NCBI RefSeq assembly: GCF_014653175.1
Contig: NZ_BNAG01000003.1
Coordinates: forward strand, 620,001-684,000
Length of the DNA stretch: 64,000 nucleotides
Origin: Roseivirga thermotolerans
GTDB lineage: Bacteria; Bacteroidota; Bacteroidia; Cytophagales; Cyclobacteriaceae
Direction: 5' to 3'
Made by a program: the position numbers and the translations under genes. Numbering within the stretch: position 1 is the stretch's first letter; each line of letters begins with the position of its first letter. The notes under the pieces were generated by a model. That model had not been told where the DNA came from, did no database searches, and saw only the letters and a list, made by a program, of their open reading frames with translations. Shown here piece after piece: positions 8,271 to 18,572 of this stretch.

Positions 8271-10520
8271 GGTGTTTCTGGTTAGAATTTCGTGCATAGC
8301 CGACACAAGCTCTTCTGCATTGGTCTTGTTAAAGCACATAGGAGGTTTCGATTTAATGACATTGTCGTGAGGACCATCTGTACTTACCAGAATGTGCCTG
8401 TTTCTCAATTCGTTCTTAATAACTGAGGCCAGTTGAGTGTGAGGTGTCAGGTCATCATCGGCAATAATCTCTAAGCCCAGAAACAGTCCTGAACCCCTAA
8501 TGTCACCAATTTGAGGAAACTGTTTTGCCAGGGTAGTAAATAGATCCTTTTTATAATTGCCAACCTCTAAGGCATTTTTCTGTAAGCCTTCCTCTTCGAT
8601 GGTTTCGAGTACGGCCAATCCTATTTCGCATGAAACGGGGTTTCCTCCGAAGGATGAGAAAAATTCCATGCCGTTATCGAAAGCATCGGCTATGGGCTGA
8701 GTACAAACCACGGCTGCCATGGGGTGGCCGTTGCCAATAGGCTTGCCCAGTACCACAATGTCCGGAGAAACCTCATGCATTTGGAAGCCCCAATAGTGGC
8801 TGCCCATGCGGCCAAAACCGGTTTGAACCTCATCGCTTATGTATAGGCTTCCACTGTTTCGTAGATGAGGGACGAGTTTTCTCAGAAAGCCATTGGCCAA
8901 AGGCACCTGGCCTCCGCAACCCACAATAGGTTCGGCAATGAAAGCCGCCAGAGGTTCACCCTGGCTCAAAAGGTTAATATAGTCTTGTGCATAATCTTCT
9001 CCAGCGCTTGCTCCTCTGTAACGTCCCCTGTAGGAGTCGGGGAGTTCGGCTTCGACAATATTTTCTGCACGCCCGGTTCCTCCTTTTCCCATGTATTTGT
9101 AGGGGCTTATTTGAATGCCTGTGCGAGTGTTGCCATGATAGCCGTGTTGCACTACCCCAATGTTCGTTCGGGAGGTGAAGTTTTGGGCCAGCCGAATAGC
9201 AAGGTCACTGGCTGCGCTTCCGGAGTTTACAAAAAATACACGGTTGAGGTGGTCCGGAAATTTGCTTAAGAGCTTTTCTGCATATTGGGGGAGTGCATCG
9301 TACAAGTACCGGGTGTTTGTATTGAGTTTTGCGATTTGACGTTGCGCAGCTTCTACAACTTTTGGGTGTTGGTGGCCTACATGCGGTATATTGTTATAGG
9401 CATCTAAAAACCGGTTTCCATGCCTATCGAACATGTATTGAAATATGGCCGACTCCATATGAATAGGTGTATTGTAACTAATGGAGAGTCCCTTGCTAAT
9501 GAATTTATGACGATTGTTTATCTGGTTTTCAAGGGGAGGGGGGCCTTTCGGAGAATACGAACAGGCCTCGCGAAAAGTGTTTTCGGCAAGGACAGGTCCA
9601 ATGGTTATCCATTTCTCTAAAAGCTTCCAGGCTCCTTCTTCACTAATTTGAATGTAAGTATTATGCGGCTGTGCTTTGGCCTGTTCGGCCGACTTGCACA
9701 CACTGGTAACCAATCGACCGGCTATTAGATAATATAGTAGGTTTAATTCTTCTTCTTGCAGTGGCATCACACTGTGGTAGCCCTTAACCAGATATGAAGC
9801 CCACTTTAGGGGCTCTTCCTTATTCATGAGAGCATAGGTGCAGGCAATGGCTACTTCGTTGATAAGGGCTGAGTAGGAGGCATCACCAAAATCGATGATT
9901 CCAAATGCCGAATCGTGGACCAATACATTCCAGTCGTTGGCGTCATTGTAAATAATACTGTGCCTGAGATGGGGGAGTTTGTGGGCAACGTGTTGGCGCC
10001 ACTCAATAATGTAATGGTCAACCAACTTCTTTTTAGAGGGAGGGGCGATGTATTGTGCGAGAGGGGTTGCCAACTCAAAATTATCAAGGTTCCAAACGAG
10101 TCTACGACTAGCTATGGCACTATTTTCAAAATTAATGAGTCGTTGGTCCATATGGCCCAGGAACTGCCCAAAGCTTTCAAACAGCTGAGGAGTATGTGTG
10201 GTTTCCGCCAAAAATGTTCCCTCAATATAACTCATGAGTTGAAGGAGGCATTCTTTTCCGTTGAGCGAAACGGTGCTTAAAAGCTCATGGTTTGTGTTGG
10301 GGATGGTGGTTGAAATTTGTCGGCTATTCAAATGGTCTAGCTGACGAACGAGCGCAATTTCACCCAGCACCTCTTCCTTAACTCTCGGGGTGTTGGGATA
10401 TACTTTTAACACGTAGTTGGCCTCGTGGCCAATAACTCTATAATTGTGGCTTATGTAGCCTTCCAGTTCTTCAATGGTTTTGACCTGAATCTGGTAATGA
10501 GTGAGGAGTAGCTCTTCCAT
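8268..10520 (-). CDS. Fusion of APH-type kinase and class III aminotransferase-fold phospho-lyase
   Basis: A 750-residue two-domain enzyme. Residues 1 to about 310 are an aminoglycoside-phosphotransferase/hydroxylysine-kinase-like domain with the catalytic loop [13 protein letters not shown] (D193, N198) and the metal-binding IIDFGDAS (D210). Residues about 335-750 are a class III PLP domain with [11 protein letters not shown] (D563) and the Schiff-base Lys in [11 protein letters not shown] (K593). In animals the separate homologues are hydroxylysine kinase and the phospho-lyases for 5-phosphohydroxylysine or phosphoethanolamine. A fusion suggests phosphorylation of an amino alcohol followed by elimination of phosphate and ammonia. 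Some bacterial relatives carry a peptidase domain between the two halves; none is seen here. The exact substrate is unknown. The gene is alone. Confidence 0.87.
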   Translation of the reverse strand: MEELLLTHYQIQVKTIEELEGYISHNYRVIGHEANYVLKVYPNTPRVKEEVLGEIALVRQLDHLNSRQISTTIPNTNHELLSTVSLNGKECLLQLMSYIEGTFLAETTHTPQLFESFGQFLGHMDQRLINFENSAIASRRLVWNLDNFELATPLAQYIAPPSKKKLVDHYIIEWRQHVAHKLPHLRHSIIYNDANDWNVLVHDSAFGIIDFGDASYSALINEVAIACTYALMNKEEPLKWASYLVKGYHSVMPLQEEELNLLYYLIAGRLVTSVCKSAEQAKAQPHNTYIQISEEGAWKLLEKWITIGPVLAENTFREACSYSPKGPPPLENQINNRHKFISKGLSISYNTPIHMESAIFQYMFDRHGNRFLDAYNNIPHVGHQHPKVVEAAQRQIAKLNTNTRYLYDALPQYAEKLLSKFPDHLNRVFFVNSGSAASDLAIRLAQNFTSRTNIGVVQHGYHGNTRTGIQISPYKYMGKGGTGRAENIVEAELPDSYRGRYRGASAGEDYAQDYINLLSQGEPLAAFIAEPIVGCGGQVPLANGFLRKLVPHLRNSGSLYISDEVQTGFGRMGSHYWGFQMHEVSPDIVVLGKPIGNGHPMAAVVCTQPIADAFDNGMEFFSSFGGNPVSCEIGLAVLETIEEEGLQKNALEVGNYKKDLFTTLAKQFPQIGDIRGSGLFLGLEIIADDDLTPHTQLASVIKNELRNRHILVSTDGPHDNVIKSKPPMCFNKTNAEELVSAMHEILTRNT

Positions 10521-10593
10521 ATGTGTGCACTAAAGCTCGGAAACAAGGCCTAAATACCCAAGCCAAAGTGCGCATCAAAAGCCAGAGGGGCAT

Positions 10594-10631
10594 AAAAAAC
10601 CCGCTACTCACAGTTTTCCATGAATAGCGGG
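10594..10631 (-). terminator. Rho-independent terminator after the amidohydrolase
   Basis: Read on the - strand: CCCGCTATTCA, a 10-base loop, TGAGTAGCGGG (one mismatch in 11 pairs), then TTTTTTATG. It ends the amidohydrolase transcript before the kinase/phospho-lyase gene, so the two are separate units. Confidence 0.82.
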
Positions 10632-10657
10632 AATTTTTTTACGTTTTTGGAGGCCGA

Positions 10658-12382
10658 TTAGTCTGCCTTGTAAACTATTTCTCCTCCCACCACAGTCATG
10701 CTTACTTTGGTTTTGAGAATCTCTTGCTCAGGAATAGTCATAATGTTTTTGTTGAAGATGGTAAAGTCTGCTGCTTTTCCAACTTCAATAGAGCCTTTGA
10801 AGTCTTCTTCGAACTCTGCATAGGCACCATCTAAAGTGTATGATTTAAGAGCCTGCGCCCGGGTCATAGCCTGGTCGGCTTCAAAGCCTTCTTCAGGAAA
10901 ACCTTCGAGAGTTTTTCTTGAAATGGAAGCATAAAATGACGGTAGCGGATCCAGAGGCTCTACGGGAGCATCAGTACCATTACAAACTACAGCACCGCTT
11001 TGCATTAGTTTTTGCCATACATAGGCGCCTTCAACAATGCGTTCTTCACCGAGCCTGTCAATGGCCCAAGGCCTGTCTGAACTCATATGAATGGCCTGCA
11101 TGGCGGCTACAATATTCATTTCTCCAAAGCGGGCAATGTCTTCTTCACTAAGGTGCTGGGCATGCTCTATTCTAAAGCGCTGAGCTCTTCGGTCAATGTT
11201 GGGGTATTTATTGAATGCTGCCTCGTAGCGATCGAGTATTTCTCTATTGGCACGGTCGCCAATGGCGTGAGAGCATACTTGAAAGCCGGAAGCAAGAGCT
11301 TTTTCAGACACTTCGGTTACGGTTTCCATGGGGAGGGTTTCATGGCCGTAGTGGCCGGGTCTGTCGGTATACTCTTCGAGCAACCATGCTCCTCTAGGGC
11401 CAAGGGCACCATCGCAATTCAGTTTAATGGACCTCACGGTGTGCAAATGATCGGGGTCTATCATCGGGCCTTTTTTGTACCACTCTTCCAGGAGTTGTGG
11501 CGATCGGCCTGTGAGCATGGTATACATTCTTACCTTGAGCTTGCCCTGATCTTTGAATCGCTGCAATCGGTCTATGAAATCCTGGCCGGAGCCGGCATCG
11601 TGAAAACTGGTAATTCCAAGTCTCAGGCATTCATCGATAGCCATTTGGAGCGCTTGTTCGGCTCTTTCTTCTGTTTCTGCCGGAACGAGTTTGCCTACTA
11701 TAGACGCAGCCCGTTCGGTAAATACTCCGGTAGGGTTGCCTAGTTCATCTTTAATAATTTCTCCTCCTTCTACTTCTCCCTGCAGGCTCTCAATGCTCAG
11801 GTTATTCACGCCCGCCAGTTCCATGGCTTTGGCATTGGCAAAGGCAGCATGGCCGCTGGCATGTCTCAGCCACACCGGATTGTTAGGGCTTACTTCTGAA
11901 AGTTTGTCATGAGTCTGGAAGCCTTTAACCATGTGGTCGGGCTTCTCTATCCACTTATCCTGGTGCCAACCCCTTCCGGTAATCCAATCACCGGGTTGAG
12001 CTTTTTCAACCGCCTCAGCTACTTTTTCAACCAATTCGTCATAGGTTTTTACATACATCAGGTCCAGTTCCAGCTTGTTGTAGCCTACGCCCATCATGTG
12101 GGCATGCGACTCTATAAAACCGGGTGTCATGGTTTGTCCCTGCAGGTCTACCATTTCCGTGTCATCACCCTGTAGTTTTATTATTTCAGCTTTGGAGCCG
12201 GTGGCCATTATCATGCCGTTCTTTACGGCCACAGCTTCTACTTGTGGGTTGCTGTCATCTACCGTATAGATTGTTCCATTGTAGAAAATTGAATCGGCCT
12301 TTTCGCCACTGTTACAGGCTTGTAATACGAGTATTGTCAGTAGTAGGAGGGCTCCTGCTACTCTTCTCATTAATGTCTTCAT
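10658..12382 (-). CDS. Amidohydrolase family 3 lipoprotein (YtcJ-like)
   Basis: A 574-residue metal-dependent hydrolase. The N-terminus is a lipoprotein signal (ALLLLTILVLQAC, lipid-bearing Cys at residue 23), so the enzyme is anchored in the cell envelope. The metal-binding barrel motifs are in order: GFIESHAHMM (H93, H95), the segment CSHAIGDRANREIL, RIEHAQHL, and NGTDAPVEPLDP with the last metal ligand Asp. This is the YtcJ/AdeC-like amidohydrolase 3 group, which hydrolyses N-acyl or cyclic amide compounds. The true substrate is not evident. It has its own terminator and no operon partner. Confidence 0.88.
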   Translation of the reverse strand: MKTLMRRVAGALLLLTILVLQACNSGEKADSIFYNGTIYTVDDSNPQVEAVAVKNGMIMATGSKAEIIKLQGDDTEMVDLQGQTMTPGFIESHAHMMGVGYNKLELDLMYVKTYDELVEKVAEAVEKAQPGDWITGRGWHQDKWIEKPDHMVKGFQTHDKLSEVSPNNPVWLRHASGHAAFANAKAMELAGVNNLSIESLQGEVEGGEIIKDELGNPTGVFTERAASIVGKLVPAETEERAEQALQMAIDECLRLGITSFHDAGSGQDFIDRLQRFKDQGKLKVRMYTMLTGRSPQLLEEWYKKGPMIDPDHLHTVRSIKLNCDGALGPRGAWLLEEYTDRPGHYGHETLPMETVTEVSEKALASGFQVCSHAIGDRANREILDRYEAAFNKYPNIDRRAQRFRIEHAQHLSEEDIARFGEMNIVAAMQAIHMSSDRPWAIDRLGEERIVEGAYVWQKLMQSGAVVCNGTDAPVEPLDPLPSFYASISRKTLEGFPEEGFEADQAMTRAQALKSYTLDGAYAEFEEDFKGSIEVGKAADFTIFNKNIMTIPEQEILKTKVSMTVVGGEIVYKAD

Positions 12383-12497
12383 AGGTTTAAGATTGAAGAT
12401 GAAAAAGTAAGGCTATTTCCTGACTCGTGCAATGCGAAATGTAGGCAGCGGGGCTGGGTGAATTATTATAATGTGGGAGGGTTTGTGGATGAGGTGG

Positions 12498-12590
12498 TAA
12501 AAATAAAAGAGGCCATCAACGAAGCCGGATTAAATAACATCAGGGTTATGAAGGTGTTATTTAACTCAAAGCCTCTCGATTGGCCTCCTT
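12498..12590 (-). terminator. Long imperfect hairpin, likely terminator of the HEIGH protease gene
   Basis: Two nested inverted repeats form one long hairpin: AAAGAGGCCA (12506) with TGGCCTCCTT (12581), one mismatch, and inside it TTAAATAACATC (12530) with GGTGTTATTTAA (12553), one mismatch. On the - strand it is followed by TCTTTTATTTTT, so it should stop transcription leaving the metalloprotease gene. Confidence 0.6.
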
Positions 12591-12625
12591 TGTGTTGATT
12601 ATTTACAGACTATGAAATCAAATAA

Positions 12626-13480
12626 TTAGTACAGGTATTCCAAAGCAGCAATGTCATACTGCCCGAATTCACCATCTTCATTAGAGCTAAAGCATGATAG
12701 CATAATGGAGTTGGGGTCGAATCCGGTAGGAGTACCAGGGATGTGGATGGCACCTACACCTCCAGAACCTTCATTTCCTCCGGTGCCACAAGAGAGCGAC
12801 CGGTTGAAGTAGTCGGTGTGTCTAAGGCCAAGGCAGTGTCCGATTTCATGGGTAATTACGTGCTCAGTTACATTTGTACCAAAGCTACTTGTACCCGACT
12901 GAATTTGAACATACTTGTAGGGGTTGCCACCACTAGGGAACCCGGCAGACCCGCCACCGCCACCGCTTACACGGTACACTACTATATCGTATGGCTGATA
13001 GTTGGTGCCAAAAGTTAGTGTAAATGTAAGACCGGTATTCAGGGCGTTATAATTGTTAATGGCCCACTGCAAGGCAGTTCTCATGGTATTGTCCAGGGCG
13101 TTGCTGCCACCGGTGTAGCCAATAACATTAATAGTGCGGGGGGCATTTACCAGGTTGGTGGTTCGGTACTGCTCACCAACCGCTCCTACGTGCTCAATTT
13201 TACTTTTCAGCATTTTCTCCAGGTTTTCCGGAGTAATGATGATGTCATTTTCAAGCACATAATTGCCGGCTTCATAAGCAGGATCCAGAACCTCAGAACT
13301 CTTTGACATTCTGATGTCGCTTACGTCAAAACCCAACTCGGTAAATTGGTTTTTAACGGTTTCGCTTATTTCCTCCTGTTGGAGCTCTGTTGGATCTTGA
13401 TCTTCGGTACAAGAGACAGCAAAGATCATGATCAAAAGTGCGCTAAAGGCACTAAGCAATGATAGTTTTACTTTTTGCAT
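12626..13480 (-). CDS. Dual-action HEIGH metallopeptidase, lipoprotein
   Basis: A 284-residue secreted zinc protease. A lipoprotein signal ends in FAVSC (Cys24), followed by an acidic tether. The catalytic motif is HEIGHCLGLRH, giving ligands H211, H215 and H221 and the base E212; downstream SIMLSCF supplies the Met-turn. The linker from about 172 to 185 is Gly-rich. This is the M57/HEIGH family common in Bacteroidota, placed on the cell surface or in the periplasm for protein degradation. It is divergent from the large subtilase across 211 bases of very AT-rich DNA, so both exported proteases may share regulation. That gap holds no other recognisable feature. Confidence 0.92.
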   Translation of the reverse strand: MQKVKLSLLSAFSALLIMIFAVSCTEDQDPTELQQEEISETVKNQFTELGFDVSDIRMSKSSEVLDPAYEAGNYVLENDIIITPENLEKMLKSKIEHVGAVGEQYRTTNLVNAPRTINVIGYTGGSNALDNTMRTALQWAINNYNALNTGLTFTLTFGTNYQPYDIVVYRVSGGGGGSAGFPSGGNPYKYVQIQSGTSSFGTNVTEHVITHEIGHCLGLRHTDYFNRSLSCGTGGNEGSGGVGAIHIPGTPTGFDPNSIMLSCFSSNEDGEFGQYDIAALEYLY

Positions 13481-13691
13481 TGTAAGTGATGTTTAGTTAA
13501 TAATAAATGTTAAGGTTGAGTTGTAAATAATCAACAATTAATGTTAATAAAATATATTAAAAAATAAAACTAATTAATGTATTATGCTTGTACTTTAGTG
13601 TGAATTGCTGAAAAATGTATTTAAACTATTTAATTTGTGTATTAACATATCAAGAGGTTATTTAGCAATATCATTAATAAATTAAATTAGC

Positions 13692-16514
13692 TTGAAGACT
13701 GTAGCTAATCGATTACTCTGTGCATTAATTGCCGTATTCTTTTGGGGGAATTCAGAGTTGGTTTTAGCTCAGGTTAACACTGCATATTCCTTTTTTGAAA
13801 GAGAAACAGTGCTAAAGGAAGTGAAGGCTCGACCTGATGATTTTTATGCTATTCAGACTAATTCACATGCTTCCTTACATGGGCTTAAGATACTTCGCCC
13901 ACTTGCCAACGGATGGTTTATTATCGATGGCTTAGCGGCTAAGGCTATCGACCCATCAACCGTTCAATCGGTGTGGAAGGTTGGCAATTCCTGGAAACTC
14001 TCGGCCAATGTTGCTCTGGAAAATACTATGGGCACATATGTGGTAAAGGGGCTTAGAACCGAAGTATTAAGAGAACGACTTGATGCAGAAGAGATAGATT
14101 ACCGGTTGACTAACCACTCTGCATTTATTGTAAGGCTGACATCGGAGCAGCTGCAACATATTCTCCAATGGCCCGAAGTACATTATGTGGGCAATGAGCA
14201 GCTCTTTCCGATATGGGAGAGCAAGGTGTTAGATTTGAACCTTGTGCCCAACAGAGTAAGGCAATTGTTTCATCACTACCCCAATCTGAAAGGACAAAAT
14301 GAGTTAGTCTCTATTAAAGAAAATGGGTTCGACCCGAACGATTTAGACCTTTGGGGCCGAAGTGTGACGACACCACGTACGGCCGAAGATACAGATAACC
14401 ATGCCACAGAAATGGCCACTATTATTGCCGGAACCGGAAATACTTCGGTGTTAGGTTTAGGTGTGGCCTCCAAGGCTTCGCTTACTTCTTCTTTTCCACA
14501 AGACCTCTTTCCCGATGATCCAGAGTATTTTAATGATTGGGGTATCCAAATTCAGAATCATAGTTACGGTACGCGCATTGAGAATTTTTACGGTGCTTTG
14601 GCTTCGGCCTATGACGAGCATGCCTGGCAAACACCACCTGTTTTGCATGTGTTTTCATCGGGCAACTTAGGTTTGGAAACAAGCAGCGAGGGGCCTTATG
14701 CCGGGTTGACCGGGTATGCCAATTTATCGGGTAATTTTAAAATGGCTAAGAACACCCTGCTGGTGGGAGCTGTAGATACCCTTGATCGTCCGGTGTTGTT
14801 TTCGAGCAATGGCCCCACCTATGATGGAAGAGTTAAACCCGATTTAGTTGCTTACAGTATGTTTGGTTCGTCCAATTCTGCCGCGCTGACTTCTGGTGTA
14901 GCGGTGCTATTGCAGCAAAAATATAAGCAGATAAATAACGAACCAGCTCCGGCCGCTTTGCTGAGGGCTTTGCTAATAAATGGTGCTGATGATGTGTTTA
15001 CGCCAGGACCCGATTTTAAAACAGGATTTGGCAGCCTCAATGCTTTTACAACCATGAGAGCACTTGAAGAAGAACGGTATATATCAGGAGTGTTGTCAAA
15101 TGGAGTTGTGAATAATCATACGGTCCAAATTCCGCCAAACATTAGTGAATTTAAGGCAACACTGGTTTGGACCGATCCTGCCGCTGTGGTGAATAGTGAC
15201 AAGGCTATTGTTCATGATTTGGATTTCAAAGTTTTGGATGTGCAGAGTAACGTTTGGCAACCTTTTGTTTTAAATCCTAATCCATCCAATCTTTCCGATG
15301 AGGCCGTAACAGGTCGGGATAGCCTCAATACCGTGGAACAAATACGAATTTTGAACCCTTCGCCCGGTTTCTATACCTTGAGGGTGGAGGCTTTTAATCA
15401 CTTGGGCGAAGATCAACCCTATGTTATTGCCTACGATTGGAAGGCGGCCAACCAGTTCAATTGGGTGTATCCTACGGGTTCTGATCATGTGCCTTACAAC
15501 GGTGAGACCACGGGTTATCTACGATGGAATAGTACGCTGGCTGCTCACAGTGGTGAGCTCTGGCTTACACTTAATGAAGGAGACACCTGGCAACAGATTG
15601 CTTCCGGCATAGACCTTCGGGCGGGTTTGTTCCGATGGCGTGCACCGGATACTACGGCTACTGCTCAACTCAAAATGGTTGTGGAGGGTAATGAATACCT
15701 TTCGGATGAGTTCGTGGTCCATCGTACCACTGTTCCTCGTATCGGGTATTTCTGTGGGGACTCTACTCGCATAGCCTGGAAGCAATTGCCAGCAGCGATG
15801 AGCTATGAGGTACTTAACTGGAACAATGGTTCCATGGAAACTGTGCTAAGCACTACCGACACGGCTGCGGTTTTTCAATCGGGTGGTTTGAACTCCCGGT
15901 TCCTCTCGATTCGTGCGGTACTAAAAAACGGTAAGAAAACTTTGGCCAGCCTGTCTGTAAACTATGAATTTGGAACGGGATGCTACTTGAATTCTTTTTT
16001 CATTACGGAGCAGCAAGAAGGAGGAGGAGTGGAGCTGGAGTTGGCCTTGGGAACTGTGGCGGGCATTGAGCAAATACGTTTTTTACACAGAGAAGGGGTG
16101 GAACCAATGAAAGAAATAGGAGTGGTTGCAGCCGGGAATTTTGGAACTACCATAACTTTTGTTCATGATAGTCCGGCTGATGGATATAATGGTTACAGGG
16201 TTGAGCTTCATTTCGAAAACGGAGAGCAAATTCGATCGGAAGAGTTAAGCACGTATTGGTTGAATAAAGTTTCGGCTGCGGTGTTTCCTAATCCTGTTGA
16301 AGCAGGGGGAGACCTGAATGTCTATCTTCGTGATAACCCGGTGACCCATCGAGCCTTTTTTACGCTCTACAATAGTTCCGGTCATGTGCTTCTTACCGAA
16401 CCAATTGTGGCCAGAGGCTATAGTTTTAGAATACCAAGCCTTTCAAGAGGAATGTATTTTTATACCGTAACCAACGGTTTGAATAGTCAAAGAGGGAGAC
16501 TGGTGGTGAAGTAA
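13692..16514 (+). CDS. Subtilisin-like S8 protease with type IX secretion sorting domain
   Basis: A 940-residue exported protease starting with TTG; the start is supported by the signal peptide right behind it (LLCALIAVFFWGNSELVLAQ). The subtilase core spans about residues 195-460: the His motif NHATEMATIIAG (H237), the oxyanion Asn in FSSGNLG (N325), and the nucleophile in FGSSNSAALTSG (S394). Where most family members have Asp in D-T-G, this protein reads SIKENGFD, so Glu210 takes the Asp place. A jelly-roll-like region follows (about 465-580), then further beta domains. The last 75 residues are a type A sorting domain (VFPNPVEAGG at the start, GMYFYTV near the end), directing secretion and surface attachment by the T9SS. 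Confidence 0.9.
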   Translation: MKTVANRLLCALIAVFFWGNSELVLAQVNTAYSFFERETVLKEVKARPDDFYAIQTNSHASLHGLKILRPLANGWFIIDGLAAKAIDPSTVQSVWKVGNSWKLSANVALENTMGTYVVKGLRTEVLRERLDAEEIDYRLTNHSAFIVRLTSEQLQHILQWPEVHYVGNEQLFPIWESKVLDLNLVPNRVRQLFHHYPNLKGQNELVSIKENGFDPNDLDLWGRSVTTPRTAEDTDNHATEMATIIAGTGNTSVLGLGVASKASLTSSFPQDLFPDDPEYFNDWGIQIQNHSYGTRIENFYGALASAYDEHAWQTPPVLHVFSSGNLGLETSSEGPYAGLTGYANLSGNFKMAKNTLLVGAVDTLDRPVLFSSNGPTYDGRVKPDLVAYSMFGSSNSAALTSGVAVLLQQKYKQINNEPAPAALLRALLINGADDVFTPGPDFKTGFGSLNAFTTMRALEEERYISGVLSNGVVNNHTVQIPPNISEFKATLVWTDPAAVVNSDKAIVHDLDFKVLDVQSNVWQPFVLNPNPSNLSDEAVTGRDSLNTVEQIRILNPSPGFYTLRVEAFNHLGEDQPYVIAYDWKAANQFNWVYPTGSDHVPYNGETTGYLRWNSTLAAHSGELWLTLNEGDTWQQIASGIDLRAGLFRWRAPDTTATAQLKMVVEGNEYLSDEFVVHRTTVPRIGYFCGDSTRIAWKQLPAAMSYEVLNWNNGSMETVLSTTDTAAVFQSGGLNSRFLSIRAVLKNGKKTLASLSVNYEFGTGCYLNSFFITEQQEGGGVELELALGTVAGIEQIRFLHREGVEPMKEIGVVAAGNFGTTITFVHDSPADGYNGYRVELHFENGEQIRSEELSTYWLNKVSAAVFPNPVEAGGDLNVYLRDNPVTHRAFFTLYNSSGHVLLTEPIVARGYSFRIPSLSRGMYFYTVTNGLNSQRGRLVVK

Positions 16515-16670
16515 TGAGCATCTAAATAGCGCATTGTCGCTTTGGCAAGTCAATGCTGAAATGAAACTACCTCACCTGGGTTTAAACGGTTTTGAGTTTT
16601 AGACCCAAACCGGAAACAGCCCTTCCATCGCTTTGAGACTTGTTTCTGATCTCTCCCTTACGGAGCTTGA

Positions 16671-18572
16671 CTAGTATAGTACCCTGAACTTAATGGTGTG
16701 CTCAATCTTCTTCAGCGCAGTGATTAAGTCCTTGTCATAAGCCTTGTTGATGTCGGTGATCACATACCCAACAGTTTCATTGGTTTTGAGATATTGCCCA
16801 TCAATGTTGGCATCGTGTTCGGCCAGAACTTTGTTGATTTTGGCCAGCACTCCCGGTTTGTTAGAGTGAATGTGAATCAATCGGTGTGCATTATTCAGTT
16901 TCGGTAGGGTGATATTCGGGAAATTCACACTCAACGCGGTATTACCGGTGTTGATATAATCCATGATTTTGTTTGGAACAAAATCCGCTATGTTTTCCTG
17001 GGCTTCCAGGGTGCTTCCGCCAATGTGTGGAGTTAAAATCGTGTTAGGTAGGCCAATTAACTCCGACTCAAACGGATCATTATTGCTTTTGGGTTCTTCC
17101 GGGAACACATCTACACCGGTTCCCCTAATTTTGCCCGATTGTATGGCAGCTTTTAAGGCGGGCACATCCACTACCGGCCCCCTGGCCAGGTTGAGGAAAA
17201 TAACCCCGTTCTTCATGAGGTCGAAGTGCTCTTTGGTAAAGAAGCCGGTGTTTTCCGGCCTTCCATCAATGTGCAGTGTTACTACATCGGCCAGCTGCAA
17301 TAGTTCTTCAAGGCTTTCGCATTTGGTAGCATTGCCCAGGGCCAACCGTTCTTCTATATCGTAGTAGTGTACTTGCATTCCCAGGTTTTCGGCTAAAACC
17401 GAAAGTTGTGAGCCAATGTTGCCATAACCGATGATTCCCAGCTTTTTACCCCTTATTTCAAAGCTGTTGCTGGCTGTTTTAGACCATTTTCCCCGATGCA
17501 TATCAGCTGACTTATCGGGAATGCCCCGCATGAGCATAATGATTTCTGCTATGGCCAGCTCAACTACCGACCGCGTATTGCTAAAAGGAGCATTGAATAC
17601 GGCCACACCTTTGGCAAGGGCGGCTTCTAAATCGATTTGATTAGTGCCAATGCAAAAGGCACCAATGGCCATCAGCTTGTCTGCCGCTTGTAACACCTTG
17701 GCTGTAACCTGTGTTTTGGAGCGTATACCAAGTACATGGATTCCCTTAATTTTTTCAACTAGTTCATCTTCATCGAGGCCTGCCGGATAGCTTTCTACAG
17801 AGAAACCATCGGCTTTTAGTTTGGCCAATGCATTGGGATGAACATTTTCCAGCAGGAGCATTTTGATCCTGTTTTTGGGGTATGAAAGGGCTCCACTCAT
17901 TTTATTATCAAAAAGAATTTCGTCAAAACTAGGGGCTATATGATCGGCATAGGCTTTTACCTGGTCGCGTTCTATATTCTCGGTAAAGGCATAGAACTTT
18001 TTGGCCACACCGGCTTTCTTAACTTCATAGTCAGTATAGCCATCGCCAATCATATGAATTTCGCCTTCGAGGCGCAACTGCTCAATTTGCTTTACCTTAC
18101 CACCATTGGAGGAAAGGACATTTTGCCTGTTGAAATCAGTAATGTTTCCTGATGCATCGAATACAAAGTCATTGGCAAAAACGTGCTCGGCTTTTATTCC
18201 TAAACCGGTTACCACCGGCACTATGAACTCTTTAAAACCATTGGAGACAATGTAGGTTCTGTCGGCATATTGTTCAAAAAAGTGCTTGTTTCTGCTTACC
18301 GACCTGGAAACGAGTTTTTTTAACCGGGTCACCAGCTCGTCCAGGTGTTCTCTTCTGGCATCGAGCAGACGGATTCTGGCTTCTAAAGACTCACGTAACG
18401 ATAACTCTCCGGCCATGCCCAAATCAGTGACTTCTTTTATTTTTTGAAGTCTTTCTACTTTTTGAGGGTGTCCTGTCAGGGCAATTTCTCCCAGAATATC
18501 GAGCGCTTCTACCTGAGTAAAGGTGCTATCAAAGTCTATTACAAAGTGTACATTGGTAGTTATTGTATTCAT
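16671..18572 (-). CDS. Phosphoserine phosphatase-phosphoglycerate dehydrogenase fusion (SerB-SerA)
   Basis: A 633-residue fusion of two serine-biosynthesis enzymes. Residues about 5-220 are a HAD phosphatase: FVIDFDSTFT (nucleophile Asp), TYIVSNGFKEF, and MIGDGYTDYEV. Residues about 235-545 are D-3-phosphoglycerate dehydrogenase, with the NAD loop GIIGYGNIGSQ, the RGPVVDV segment and the catalytic His in LTPHIGGST. Residues about 555-633 are a C-terminal ACT domain (LIHIHSNKPGVLAKIN), the usual site for serine feedback. It thus joins the first and last steps of the pathway; a SerC-like enzyme for the middle step is encoded at 5609-6688. The start is set at the ATG that overlaps the preceding stop as ATGA; an in-frame ATG at 18602 is less likely. 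Confidence 0.92.
   Translation of the reverse strand: MNTITTNVHFVIDFDSTFTQVEALDILGEIALTGHPQKVERLQKIKEVTDLGMAGELSLRESLEARIRLLDARREHLDELVTRLKKLVSRSVSRNKHFFEQYADRTYIVSNGFKEFIVPVVTGLGIKAEHVFANDFVFDASGNITDFNRQNVLSSNGGKVKQIEQLRLEGEIHMIGDGYTDYEVKKAGVAKKFYAFTENIERDQVKAYADHIAPSFDEILFDNKMSGALSYPKNRIKMLLLENVHPNALAKLKADGFSVESYPAGLDEDELVEKIKGIHVLGIRSKTQVTAKVLQAADKLMAIGAFCIGTNQIDLEAALAKGVAVFNAPFSNTRSVVELAIAEIIMLMRGIPDKSADMHRGKWSKTASNSFEIRGKKLGIIGYGNIGSQLSVLAENLGMQVHYYDIEERLALGNATKCESLEELLQLADVVTLHIDGRPENTGFFTKEHFDLMKNGVIFLNLARGPVVDVPALKAAIQSGKIRGTGVDVFPEEPKSNNDPFESELIGLPNTILTPHIGGSTLEAQENIADFVPNKIMDYINTGNTALSVNFPNITLPKLNNAHRLIHIHSNKPGVLAKINKVLAEHDANIDGQYLKTNETVGYVITDINKAYDKDLITALKKIEHTIKFRVLY

Noticed and set aside
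16578-16606. Hairpin GGGTTTAAA / TTTAGACCC between the convergent subtilase and SerB-SerA genes as terminator.
   Set aside because: One mismatch in a weak 9-base stem and no T tract on either side, so termination is not supported; otherwise nothing is seen in this 156-base gap.
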